From: Luteimonas kalidii
GTDB lineage: Bacteria; Pseudomonadota; Gammaproteobacteria; Xanthomonadales; Xanthomonadaceae
Direction of reading: 5' to 3'
DNA: 64,000 nucleotides
Assembly: GCF_029887935.1 (NCBI RefSeq)
Contig: NZ_JARXRO010000020.1
Coordinates: 43,588 to 107,587 of the forward strand
The translations under genes and the position numbers were made by a program. This document shows, in pieces, positions 9,402 to 16,835 of the stretch. The first letter of the stretch is position 1. Every line of letters begins with the position of its first letter. Under the pieces are notes generated by a model, which had not been told where the DNA came from, searched no databases, and saw only the letters and a list, made by a program, of their open reading frames with translations.

Positions 9402-10622
9402 TCAGCGGATGTTGATGACCGTCTGGGTCAGCTGGTCCTGGGCCTGGATCATCTGCGCGTTGGCCTGGAAGTTGCGCTGCGCCGTGATCATGTTCACCAG
9501 CTGCTCGGTCAGGTTCACGTTCGATGCTTCCAGCGCGCCGCCCTGGATCTGGCCGAACTCGGCGGTACCGGCGGCGCCGCGCAGGGCCTGGCCGGAGCCG
9601 AAGGTCTCGGCCCAGGCGTTGTCGCCGATCGGCTGCAGACCCTGCGGGTTGGCGAAGTTGGTCAGCGCGACCTGGCCCAGCGGATTCGACTCGCCGTTGC
9701 TGTAGCGCGCGCTCACCACGCCTTCCTCGGAGATCTCGATCGCGCTCAGGCGGCCGGTGGCGTGGCCGTCCTGCACCAGCGCGGACACGCCGAAGCGGTC
9801 GCCGTACTGGGTGGAGCCGTCGAATTCCAGGGTGATGTCCATCGCCGCCGCGCCACCGGGCGGCGTGAACGCGGGCAGCGCGATCTCGCCGTTGGCCGGC
9901 ACCAGCAGTTCGCCGGTCGCGGAGTACTGCAGGGTCTGCGGACCGCCGACATCGACGCCGTCGATCTGGGTGTGCACGGTCCACTCGTTCGGATTGGCGG
10001 TGCGCACGAAGTACATCGACTGGGAATGCGAGGCGCCCAGCGAGTCGTACACCGTCACCGAGGTGGTGTGGTTGTAGCTTTCCGGATCGTTCGGGTCGAA
10101 CGGGGTCGCCGCCGGCGCGGTGGCGTTGCCGGGCAGGTTGAGCCCGACGTCGACCTGCCCGGTGGCGCGCGGCGGGGCGTCGCCGGTGGCCAGGCGCAGG
10201 TCGGACATGCGGCCGGTGTCGAAGCCCTGGCCGCTGGCGTTGGGCAGGAACACCTGCAGCCGCTGGCCGGTGGGATTGACCACGTAGCCCTCGCGGTCGG
10301 CGCCGAAGTTGCCGGCGCGGGTGTACGACAGGCCACCGCCGCCGGACAGGGTGAAGAAGCCCTCGCCGCTCAGCGCCATGTCCAGCGACTTGCCGGTGTA
10401 GTCGACATTGCCCTGGGCGAACTGCTGCGCCACGCGCTGCAGCCGGGTGCCGGCGCCGATGGCGTTGTTCGACAGGCCGTAGCCGGACACCGCGAACACG
10501 TCGCCGAACTCGCCGCGCGACTGCTTGAAGCCGGCGCTGTTGGCGTTGGCGATATTGTTGGAGGTGATGTTGAGGTCGGCCGAAGCCGCGTTCATGCCGC
10601 TCAGCGAGATGAGGAAACTCAT
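9402..10622 (-). CDS. flgE: Flagellar hook protein FlgE
   Basis: 406 aa. Hook subunit. The N-terminus MSFLISLSGMNAASADLNITSNNIANANSAGFKQSRGEFGD and the C-terminus (LVNMITAQRNFQANAQMIQAQDQLTQTVINIR) are the conserved D0 helices. The middle is the hook D1/D2 region (NHTTSVTVYDSLGASHSQSMYFVR). It lies downstream of the hook-scaffold gene flgD. Confidence 0.97.
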   Translation of the reverse strand: MSFLISLSGMNAASADLNITSNNIANANSAGFKQSRGEFGDVFAVSGYGLSNNAIGAGTRLQRVAQQFAQGNVDYTGKSLDMALSGEGFFTLSGGGGLSYTRAGNFGADREGYVVNPTGQRLQVFLPNASGQGFDTGRMSDLRLATGDAPPRATGQVDVGLNLPGNATAPAATPFDPNDPESYNHTTSVTVYDSLGASHSQSMYFVRTANPNEWTVHTQIDGVDVGGPQTLQYSATGELLVPANGEIALPAFTPPGGAAAMDITLEFDGSTQYGDRFGVSALVQDGHATGRLSAIEISEEGVVSARYSNGESNPLGQVALTNFANPQGLQPIGDNAWAETFGSGQALRGAAGTAEFGQIQGGALEASNVNLTEQLVNMITAQRNFQANAQMIQAQDQLTQTVINIR

Positions 10623-10669
10623 GGTGTGCTCCTGGGAAGGTCCGGCGCGCGCGGACGGGCGGGCCGGGG

Positions 10670-11341
10670 TCAGCCGATGCGATGGATCGCGGAGAGCGGC
10701 ACTGCGCCCAGGCCCGCGAGGTTGAGGGACAGGCCGGTGGGTTCAATCGAGACGCTGTCCACGCGCGCGCTGGCGCGCACGTCGAGCAGGTCGGCGTCTG
10801 CCGCGGCGGGATCGCTGCCGCCGGTGACGGCGCGGAAGCTGTAGGTGCCGGCGGCGAGCACATTGCCAGCCTCGTCGCGCCCGTCCCATTCGAAGGGCGT
10901 AGCGCCGGCGGCGCCGGCTTCGACGGTCATGCGGCGCACGCGGGTGCCGTTGGCGTCGACCACGTCGAGCGTCACCGGGCCCGCGGAGCGGGCCGAAATC
11001 TCGCCGCGCAAGCCGGCGCCGGCGGCCAGGTCGACGGACTCGATGCCGACCAGTGCCTCACGGCCTACCAGCGAGGCCGCGCGCAGGGTCTGGTCGGATT
11101 CCATGACGCTGGCCATCGCCGCCATCGCGCCCTGCATCCCCTCGATGCCCTGGACGGTGGAGAACTGCGCCAGCTGGCCGAGGAACTGGTTGTTGTCGAG
11201 CGGCTTGAGCGGATCCTGATTCTTGAGCTGTTCGGTCATCAGGTGCAGGAAGTCGGCCTGGCCCAGCGCGGTGCTGCGCGGCGCCTGCTGCTGGCCGAGG
11301 CCGAGCGAGGCGTAGTCGGTGCCGTTGGCGATCGTGGTCAT
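10670..11341 (-). CDS. flgD: Flagellar hook assembly scaffold protein FlgD
   Basis: 223 aa. Temporary cap that guides FlgE polymerisation. The N-terminal conserved segment DFLHLMTEQLKNQDPLKPLDNNQFLGQLAQFSTVQGI (about 30-65) identifies it. The C-terminal part contains FlgD Ig-like/tudor folds (WDGRDEAGNVLAAGTYSFRA). Gene order flgC-flgD-flgE is canonical. Confidence 0.96.
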   Translation of the reverse strand: MTTIANGTDYASLGLGQQQAPRSTALGQADFLHLMTEQLKNQDPLKPLDNNQFLGQLAQFSTVQGIEGMQGAMAAMASVMESDQTLRAASLVGREALVGIESVDLAAGAGLRGEISARSAGPVTLDVVDANGTRVRRMTVEAGAAGATPFEWDGRDEAGNVLAAGTYSFRAVTGGSDPAAADADLLDVRASARVDSVSIEPTGLSLNLAGLGAVPLSAIHRIG

Positions 11342-11367
11342 CGGGTGTCCTCGTGGCGGGCGCGCGC

Positions 11368-11775
11368 TCAGCGGCCCATGTTCAGGGTGGCCATGGCGAG
11401 TTCCTTGGCGCTGTTGAAGACCTCGACGTTGGCCTGGTAGCTGCGCGAGGCGGAGATCAGATCCACCATCTGCGCCACAGGATCGATGTCGGGCGCGTAC
11501 ACGTAGCCCTCGGCGTCGGCCAGCGGGTGGCCGGGCTCGAAGCGCTTGAGCGGCTGCGCCGTGCTGTCGTTGACCGCGTCCACGCGCACCCCGGCCAGCG
11601 CCGGGTTGCCGTCGATCGGGGTGGCCGAGAACACCGGCTGCTTGGCGCGGAACACCTCGTCGGGGTTGCCGCTCACCGAGTTGGCGTTGGCCAGGTTGGA
11701 GGCGATGGTGCTCAGGCGCACGGACTGCGCGTTCATCGCCGAACCGGCGACGTCGAAGATCGGGAGGTTGCTCAT
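11368..11775 (-). CDS. flgC: Flagellar proximal rod protein FlgC
   Basis: 135 aa, normal for FlgC. The N-terminus is MSNLPIFDVAGSAMNAQSVRLSTIASNLANANSV. The C-terminus contains PVAQMVDLISASRSYQANVEVFNSAKELA. Part of the proximal rod with FlgB and FlgF; second gene of the flgB operon. Confidence 0.96.
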   Translation of the reverse strand: MSNLPIFDVAGSAMNAQSVRLSTIASNLANANSVSGNPDEVFRAKQPVFSATPIDGNPALAGVRVDAVNDSTAQPLKRFEPGHPLADAEGYVYAPDIDPVAQMVDLISASRSYQANVEVFNSAKELAMATLNMGR

Positions 11776-11797
11776 GGGCGGGCTCCGTTCACGGCGT

Positions 11798-12160
11798 TCA
11801 CTGGCCGGTGATCGCGGTCAGCATGCCGCGCACCTTGGATTCGACGAACGACATCGAGGCCCGGTATTCCAGCGTGGCCTGGGCGTAGACCGCGTTCTCG
11901 CGGTCGCCGTCGACGGTGTTGCCGTCGAGGCTGGGCTGGGTCGACACGCGTGCGTAGCGCGCGCCCTCGGCGGCCCCGGTGATGGCGTCGCCCGCGGCTG
12001 CGGACGCCGGGTGCAGCGCCGCGGACAGGGCGCTGTTGAAGTCCAGGTCCACGGCCTTGTAGCCGGGCGTGTCTGCGTTGGCGATGTTGGCGCTGAGCAG
12101 CTGCAGGCGCTGCTCGCGCAGGGCGAGCGCGGTGCCGTGGATGCCAAGGAAATCGGACAT
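11798..12160 (-). CDS. flgB: Flagellar proximal rod protein FlgB
   Basis: 120 aa. First gene of the leftward rod/hook operon. The N-terminal rod signature LQLLSANIANADTPGYKAVDLDF is clear. The C-terminus (TLEYRASMSFVESKVRGMLTAITGQ) is typical. GGAGG sits 5 bases before the ATG. A sigma-54 promoter lies about 38 bp upstream. Confidence 0.96.
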   Translation of the reverse strand: MSDFLGIHGTALALREQRLQLLSANIANADTPGYKAVDLDFNSALSAALHPASAAAGDAITGAAEGARYARVSTQPSLDGNTVDGDRENAVYAQATLEYRASMSFVESKVRGMLTAITGQ

Positions 12161-12197
12161 GGGCCCTCCGTGGGGCGGGATACGCCCGGGAAGGCAG

Positions 12198-12212
12198 GCA
12201 AGCGGCGTGCCA
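12198..12212 (-). promoter_or_regulatory. Sigma-54 promoter of the flgB operon
   Basis: On the minus strand TGGCACGCCGCTTGC matches the -24/-12 consensus TGGCAC-N5-TTGC exactly, with 10 bases between GG and GC. It sits 38 bp upstream of the flgB ATG and would start RNA near 12186. In this family such class-2 flagellar promoters depend on the activator FleQ and RpoN. The rest of the 308-bp gap (12161-12468) shows no gene. Confidence 0.85.
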
Positions 12213-12468
12213 GCGCGGCGCGGTGGCGGCTACCCGACGCGCGTGCCGACTCCGCCATGTCCGCGCCGGGACGCGGGCGCGCAGCCCGGCGGACCTCGGC
12301 CGGCATTGGCCGCGGCACGGCCGGCAGTCGGGCGCCCGAGCCGATGTCCTCAGGGTCTTCCGCGCGTGCGTGGATGGCCGCGACCCGCCGGCCAGGGCCC
12401 CGCAGGCGATTGATCCGGCAGGGTTTCGTGCCCGATCCGCGAACGTGACGCCGGCGCCGCGCGCCGCC

Positions 12469-13389
12469 TTACGCCAGGGCGCTGACGCGTGCGGACACCC
12501 GCTGCGCTAGCTCGTTCTCGGAGTACTTGGGCACGAAGTCGTCCGCGCCCACGCGTTCGACCATGGCCTGGTTGAACACGCCAGACAGCGAGGTGTGCAG
12601 CAGCACGAACAGGCCGCGCAGGGCCGGGTCGCGACGGATTTCCGTCGTCAGGGTGTAACCGTCCATCGCCGGCATCTCGATGTCGGAAATGACCATCGCG
12701 TAGCGGCTGGTGGGTGGTTCGCCGTTGCGCACCAGCGCCTGCAGGTGGTCCAGCGCCTGGCGGCCATCCGACAGCAGCACCGCTTCCAGCCCGAGCTGCT
12801 CGAGCACGGTGCGGATCTGGTTGCGGGCCACGCGCGAGTCGTCGACCACCAGCACTTCGCGCGGGCCGCCGCTTGCGGGCAGTGGGACGATGGCGCCCAG
12901 GTCGCTGCCGCGCGGGGCCGATTCGGCCAGCACGCTCTCCACGTCGATCAGCTGGATCAGTTCGCCCTGGTGGCGGGCCACGCCGGTGAGGTAGTGGCTG
13001 TCGCCGCCCAGGTCGGGCGGCGGCTGGATGTGTTCGACCGCGATGTTGACGATCCGGTCCACCCCGGCCACCAGGAAGCCCTGTACCGAGCGGTTGAACT
13101 CGGTGACCACCAGGTAGTGCGGCTCGCCGGCGTCTTCGCCGTCGTGCCCGATCGCGCGCGCCAGGTCCAGCACGGGCACGCTGCGCCCGCGCACGTCGGC
13201 CGCGCCGGCGAACGCATGGGGCAGCTGCGGCAGGGTGAACAGCGGCGGCCGCTGCAGCACTTCCTTGACCTTGAACACATTGACGCCAAAAAGCTGACGG
13301 CTGCCCAGCCGAAACAGCAGCAGCGCCAGCCGGTTGTGGCCGGCCAGGCGGGTGCGCTGGTCGATGCGGTCAAGCAGGTCCTGGCTCAT
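12469..13389 (-). CDS. cheV: Chemotaxis coupling protein CheV (CheW-REC)
   Basis: 306 aa. Links chemoreceptors to CheA. The CheW-like domain (about 20-165) contains LFRLGSRQLFGVNVFKVKEVL. The receiver domain (about 180-305) contains VLVVDDSRVARNQ and the phospho-acceptor in ISDIEMPAMDG. The start MSQDLLDRIDQRT was chosen because upstream codons do not resemble the family. No obvious Shine-Dalgarno sequence is visible before it. It is placed upstream of flgB on the same strand, as in many gammaproteobacteria. Confidence 0.93.
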   Translation of the reverse strand: MSQDLLDRIDQRTRLAGHNRLALLLFRLGSRQLFGVNVFKVKEVLQRPPLFTLPQLPHAFAGAADVRGRSVPVLDLARAIGHDGEDAGEPHYLVVTEFNRSVQGFLVAGVDRIVNIAVEHIQPPPDLGGDSHYLTGVARHQGELIQLIDVESVLAESAPRGSDLGAIVPLPASGGPREVLVVDDSRVARNQIRTVLEQLGLEAVLLSDGRQALDHLQALVRNGEPPTSRYAMVISDIEMPAMDGYTLTTEIRRDPALRGLFVLLHTSLSGVFNQAMVERVGADDFVPKYSENELAQRVSARVSALA

Positions 13390-13397
13390 GGAGCAGG

Positions 13398-13424
13398 GTG
13401 TCGGCCGCGATCGGCGGATCTTGA
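13398..13424 (-). promoter_or_regulatory. Possible sigma-28 promoter of cheV
   Basis: On the minus strand TCAA is followed after 15 bases by GCCGACAC, close to the sigma-28 consensus. It ends only 9 bp before the chosen cheV ATG, so a transcript from it would be nearly leaderless. For that reason it is only a candidate. Confidence 0.35.
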
Positions 13425-13519
13425 GGGTGCCGTACTCGCTGCTTCCTTCGCTTGAGACGGTCCAAGACGCTCCTCTCATTCGCGAACCGCGGTTCCGGGC
13501 TCCGGATGGACGCCGCGCC

Positions 13520-13616
13520 CCGCTGGCCGGGTGCCGCTTTTCCCTCGGTCAGGGCTCCTGCCCTGACTCGGGCGCGCGCCATCCATGGCGCGCTTGGCGC
13601 GGCACCCGGCCAGCGG
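13520..13616. repeat. Three-stem palindromic repeat, copy 1
   Basis: The outer arms 13520-13537 and 13599-13616 are perfectly complementary over 18 bp. Between them lie two further perfect hairpins: 13548-13567 (8-bp arms GTCAGGGC/GCCCTGAC) and 13574-13593 (9-bp arms GCGCGCCAT/ATGGCGCGC). Folded, this gives a three-way junction. A related copy in opposite orientation lies at 13926-14038. Role unknown; it resembles REP-type intergenic elements in size and symmetry. Confidence 0.8.
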
Positions 13617-13925
13617 TGCGCGCCTAGTCGGCAGTCGCCGCCGTCGCTTGCGGCGACTTGCCCCGGTACAGAGTCGGCACATCGGGACCTGTGCTGGCCT
13701 CTCTCTCGCGAGAGGGAGCCGGAAGACCGAAAGCGACCCGACAGTTGGCTGGGTCCTCGCGCCAAAACGCCAGCGGAAAAGTGTGGGCCGGCGCCTCGAC
13801 GCTGATGCTGCTCGTGCGTTCTCAGAGGGAAGGCTGTGACTACTTACTGACAGAGCCACGGATGTTGATGGCGCGGAGCGCTGTCGAGCACTGCTTTCCA
13901 ACGACCCGATCCTGAGGCCTCGATA
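13617..13925. other. Spacer between two facing repeats, no gene recognised
   Basis: About 310 bp between the two oppositely oriented three-stem repeats. Short open frames exist, but none has a credible ribosome binding site or recognisable product. Base composition is less GC-rich than the genes around it. A small palindrome (CTCTCGCGAGAG) occurs near 13701. It may be decayed sequence; no transposase motif was seen. Confidence 0.5.
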
Positions 13926-14038
13926 GCCGTGTCCTTCCGGCCGGGGTCGCGGCGAGCGCGCCATGGATGGCGCGCGCCCGAGTCGGGACAGGATGTCCCG
14001 ACCGAGGGAAGAGCGACCCCCGGGCGGGAGGGCACGGC
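13926..14038. repeat. Three-stem palindromic repeat, copy 2 (inverted)
   Basis: The outer arms (about 13926-13950 and 14013-14038) are complementary with a few mismatches. Inner hairpins are 9-bp GCGCGCCAT/ATGGCGCGC and 9-bp GTCGGGACA/TGTCCCGAC. Its reverse complement aligns with copy 1 through both inner hairpins and the linker TCGGGC, so the two copies face each other across about 310 bp. Confidence 0.8.
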
Positions 14039-14077
14039 GTCCTGCCGAAGCACGCGTCTGGTTTCGGGCGCTCATCG

Positions 14078-14093
14078 CGGCACGGCATTTGCA
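14078..14093 (+). promoter_or_regulatory. Sigma-54 promoter of flgA
   Basis: CGGCACGGCATTTGCA matches TGGCAC-N5-TTGCA with one mismatch at the first base. GG and GC are 10 bases apart. It lies about 40 bp upstream of the flgA ATG, after the repeat-rich intergenic stretch. Confidence 0.75.
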
Positions 14094-14129
14094 GCTTCGC
14101 CGACGAAGGCCGATCCACAGGAGTGACCC

Positions 14130-14837
14130 ATGCCCACCGGAGGTTTCCGCACCTCGATCCACGCCAGGCGCGCCGCGGCCTGGATCGCGATCGTGTTGGC
14201 GTTGGCCCTGGTGGCTGCGGTCAGGCCGGCGTGGGCGCAGGACCTGCAGCCGCTGGAGTCGATTTCCGAAGCGGCGATCAATGCCCTGGGGGCCGGCGAT
14301 GCGCAATCGGCCGAGGCGGTGCTGGCGCATTCGTTGCGGCTGCGGCGCTGCCAGCAGCCGCTGCAGGCCGTGGCCACGGGCCCCACCACCGCCCAGGTGC
14401 GCTGCGAGGACCAGCCCGGCTGGCGGCTGTACGTGCCGGTGCGGGTACGCCGCGAGGCCGAGGTGGTGGTGCTGCGCAGCCCGGCGGCCGCCGGCGTGCC
14501 GATCACCGCCGACCAGCTGGTGGTGCAGCGGCGCGACATCGGCGCCGAGGGCGGCGTCACCTTCGAGGATCCGGCGGCACTGGTGGGCCGCGTGCCCAGC
14601 CGCGCGATGGGGCCGGGCATGGTGCCGACCGAGGACGATCTCTCGCTCGGTGCCCCACTGCGCCGCGGCGACCCGGTGGTGCTGGTCTCGCGCACCGGCG
14701 GGGTCGAGGTGCGGATGCCTGGCCGCGCCCTGGGCCCGGCCCAGGCCGGCGGCCGCATCGGGGTCGAGAACGTGTCCTCGCGCCGGGTCCTGCGCGGGCG
14801 GCTGGTGGCCGAGGGCATCGTCGAGCTGCTGCCATGA
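14130..14837 (+). CDS. flgA: Flagellar P-ring assembly chaperone FlgA
   Basis: 235 aa. Periplasmic chaperone for FlgI. The N-terminal signal peptide (about 1-36) ends AAVRPAWA. The C-terminal SAF domain (about 105-235) includes VTFEDPAALVGRVPSRAMGPGMVPTEDDLS-type sequence and ends ENVSSRRVLRGRLVAEGIVELLP, the usual FlgA tail. AGGAG precedes the ATG. It transcribes divergently from the flgB operon, with flgM and flgN after it. Confidence 0.93.
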   Translation: MPTGGFRTSIHARRAAAWIAIVLALALVAAVRPAWAQDLQPLESISEAAINALGAGDAQSAEAVLAHSLRLRRCQQPLQAVATGPTTAQVRCEDQPGWRLYVPVRVRREAEVVVLRSPAAAGVPITADQLVVQRRDIGAEGGVTFEDPAALVGRVPSRAMGPGMVPTEDDLSLGAPLRRGDPVVLVSRTGGVEVRMPGRALGPAQAGGRIGVENVSSRRVLRGRLVAEGIVELLP

Positions 14838-14865
14838 GCCTGGACGCGCCAATGTGCGACGGGGT

Positions 14866-14892
14866 TCAAGTTCCTCCGGGGGGTGCCGTTAC
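14866..14892 (+). promoter_or_regulatory. Sigma-28 promoter of flgM
   Basis: TCAA, 15 bases, then GCCGTTAC; the -10 half is identical to that of the fliC promoter in this window. It lies 33 bp before the flgM ATG. FlgM would thus be made both from the flgA promoter and as a class-3 gene, the usual feedback arrangement. Confidence 0.75.
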
Positions 14893-14924
14893 AGTGCTCG
14901 AACAGGCACCCCCAGGAGCACGCC

Positions 14925-15230
14925 ATGACCCACAAGATCGACGGCACCGGCCCGATCACGCGACCCCCCGAGACGGCCAGCCGGCCGCTTCCCGTGGCGC
15001 GCGCGGGCGCCGAACGCAGCGCCCCGGTGGGCGCCGCGGAGAGCATCCGCCTCACCGGAGAGGCCGAAGGCCTGCAGGCGCTGGAGCGCGAGCTCGGCAC
15101 CGGCCCGGCCGGGATCGACCTGGCCCGCGTCAACGCACTGCGCGCGGCGATCGCCGACGGCAGCTATCGCGTCGACGCCCAGGCCGTGGCCTCGCGCATG
15201 CTGGAACTCGAGCGCCAGCTGGGGAGCTGA
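14925..15230 (+). CDS. flgM: Anti-sigma-28 factor FlgM
   Basis: 101 aa. Binds FliA until the hook is complete, then is exported. The N-terminus is disordered and Pro-rich. The C-terminal sigma-binding half contains DLARVNALRAAIADGSYRVDAQAVASRMLELERQL, the FlgM signature. The start follows AGGAG. The upstream ATG at 14883 is rejected because it lies inside the -10 region of the sigma-28 promoter. Confidence 0.93.
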   Translation: MTHKIDGTGPITRPPETASRPLPVARAGAERSAPVGAAESIRLTGEAEGLQALERELGTGPAGIDLARVNALRAAIADGSYRVDAQAVASRMLELERQLGS

Positions 15231-15231
15231 C

Positions 15232-15579
15232 ATGAACGCGGCGCTGGCCATCGAGCATCCGCTCGAGGCGCTCGAGCGCGCGCTCGACGCCGAACGCCGG
15301 GCGCTGCTGGACAACGACGTCGACGCGCTGCTCGCGTCGACCGCCGACAAGCTCGCCGCGCTGCGTCGGGCCGAGTCCGCGCAGCCGGGCGTGATCGCCG
15401 CCGAACGCCTCGAGGCGCTGCGGCTGCAGAACCAGGCCAACGGCGTGCTGCTCTCGCGCCGACGGCGTGAGGTCGGCTGGGCCCTGCGCCATCTCGGCCG
15501 GATCGAATCCACCGGCGTGTACGATTCGCGTGGACAGCCGGGCGCCCGACCCCAGGCCCGCTGTCTGGGAGTGGGATGA
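15232..15579 (+). CDS. flgN: Flagellar FlgN-family export chaperone
   Basis: 115 aa. Predicted cytoplasmic chaperone for FlgK and FlgL. The sequence is almost entirely helical (LEALERALDAERRALLDNDVDALLASTADKLAALRRAE). It begins 1 bp after flgM and ends with a tail rich in Arg and Pro. Its assignment rests on length, helical composition and position after flgM, because FlgN proteins diverge strongly. The stop overlaps the start of the histidine kinase gene by 4 bp. Confidence 0.8.
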   Translation: MNAALAIEHPLEALERALDAERRALLDNDVDALLASTADKLAALRRAESAQPGVIAAERLEALRLQNQANGVLLSRRRREVGWALRHLGRIESTGVYDSRGQPGARPQARCLGVG

Positions 15580-16835
15580 GCAATCACGGCGACGACAGCC
15601 ACGACACACACGCCACCGCCGTCCGCGATGGCGACATCGGGTGGGCGTTCCGCACCACCGAGAACGCGGTGATCCTGCTCGACGGCGCCCGCCGTCCGCT
15701 GCAGGTCAATCCGGCCGCGCAGGCGCTGGCCGGCCGTGCGCTGCCCGGCCAGGAGGCGGCCGACCTGCTCGCGCTGCTGCCGAGGGAGGCCTGGCAGCAG
15801 GCGCGCGCCGCCGGGCGCTGGGCGGGCGAGGTCGCCCTGCCCTCCGACATGGTGCTCGAGATCGTCGTGCGCGACGGCCACGGCACCGGCGACGGCGTCG
15901 ACCAGATCCTGGTGATCCTCGAAGACGTGAGCCAGCGCACGGCGCGCCAGGCCGAACTGCAGCAGCGGCACGACGAGCTGCAGGCCGCGCACCGGCGCCT
16001 GGCCGGTGCCCAGGAACAGCTGCTGCAGTCGGAGAAGATGGCCTCGATCGGCCTGCTCGCCGCCGGCGTCGCGCACGAGATCAACAACCCGATCGGCTAC
16101 GTGCACTCCAACCTGGGCACGCTGCACGAATACATCGGCGCCCTGTTCGCGCTGATCGAGCACCAGGACGCCGCGCTGCAGACGGCCGACCCCTCCGCGC
16201 GCGAGGGCATCCGCGCCCAGCGCGAGCGCCTGGACATCGACTTCATCCTCGGCGACCTGCCCAAGCTGATGGCCGAGTCGCGCGAGGGGATCGAGCGCGT
16301 GACCAAGATCGTGCAGGACCTCAAGGAGTTCTCCTACGTCGGCCGCGGCGACGCCATGCGTCCGTCCGACCTGCACAAGGGCCTGGAATCCACCCTCAAC
16401 ATCGTCTGGAACGACCTCAAGTACAAGGTCCGGGTGGAGAAGCATTACGGCCAGCTGCCGCTGGTGGAATGCCACATGTCGGAGATCAACCAGGTGCTGG
16501 TGAACCTGCTGATCAACGCTGGCCAGGCGATCGACAACCGCGGCACGATCACGCTCGCCACCGGTGCCGAGGACGGCGAGGCGTGGATCAGCATCGCCGA
16601 CAGCGGCTGCGGCATCGCGCCCGACGTGCTGCCGCGCATCTTCGACCCGTTCTACACCAGCAAGCCGATCGGCCGCGGCACCGGGCTGGGGCTGGCGATC
16701 GCCTACAGCATCGTGTCCAAGCACCACGGCCGGATCGAAGTGTCCAGCGAACCCGGCGTGGGCAGCACGTTCCGGATCGTGCTGCCGGTGGCCCAGCCGG
16801 CCGCCGATGCCGCGCAGGCTCAGAAGTCGGAGTAG
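15576..16835 (+). CDS. PAS-domain sensor histidine kinase (RavA-like)
   Basis: 419 aa, no transmembrane segment, so a cytoplasmic sensor. A PAS-like region (about 18-115) is followed by a coiled coil (about 120-150). The H-box is GVAHEINNPIGY (His near 171). The ATPase boxes are NQVLVNLLINAGQAI, DSGCGIAPD and GTGLGLAI. The ATG overlaps the flgN stop by 4 bp, so it is translationally coupled to flagellar genes. Its 3' end overlaps the convergent GGDEF-EAL-REC gene by 16 bp. The pair resembles RavA/RavR of Xanthomonas in domain make-up; partner assignment is inferred from adjacency. Confidence 0.9.
   Translation: MSNHGDDSHDTHATAVRDGDIGWAFRTTENAVILLDGARRPLQVNPAAQALAGRALPGQEAADLLALLPREAWQQARAAGRWAGEVALPSDMVLEIVVRDGHGTGDGVDQILVILEDVSQRTARQAELQQRHDELQAAHRRLAGAQEQLLQSEKMASIGLLAAGVAHEINNPIGYVHSNLGTLHEYIGALFALIEHQDAALQTADPSAREGIRAQRERLDIDFILGDLPKLMAESREGIERVTKIVQDLKEFSYVGRGDAMRPSDLHKGLESTLNIVWNDLKYKVRVEKHYGQLPLVECHMSEINQVLVNLLINAGQAIDNRGTITLATGAEDGEAWISIADSGCGIAPDVLPRIFDPFYTSKPIGRGTGLGLAIAYSIVSKHHGRIEVSSEPGVGSTFRIVLPVAQPAADAAQAQKSE

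Noticed and set aside
13585-13915. Short open frames in the cheV-flgA gap
   Set aside because: No ribosome binding site, no homologous motif, and they lie between repeat elements with non-coding base composition.
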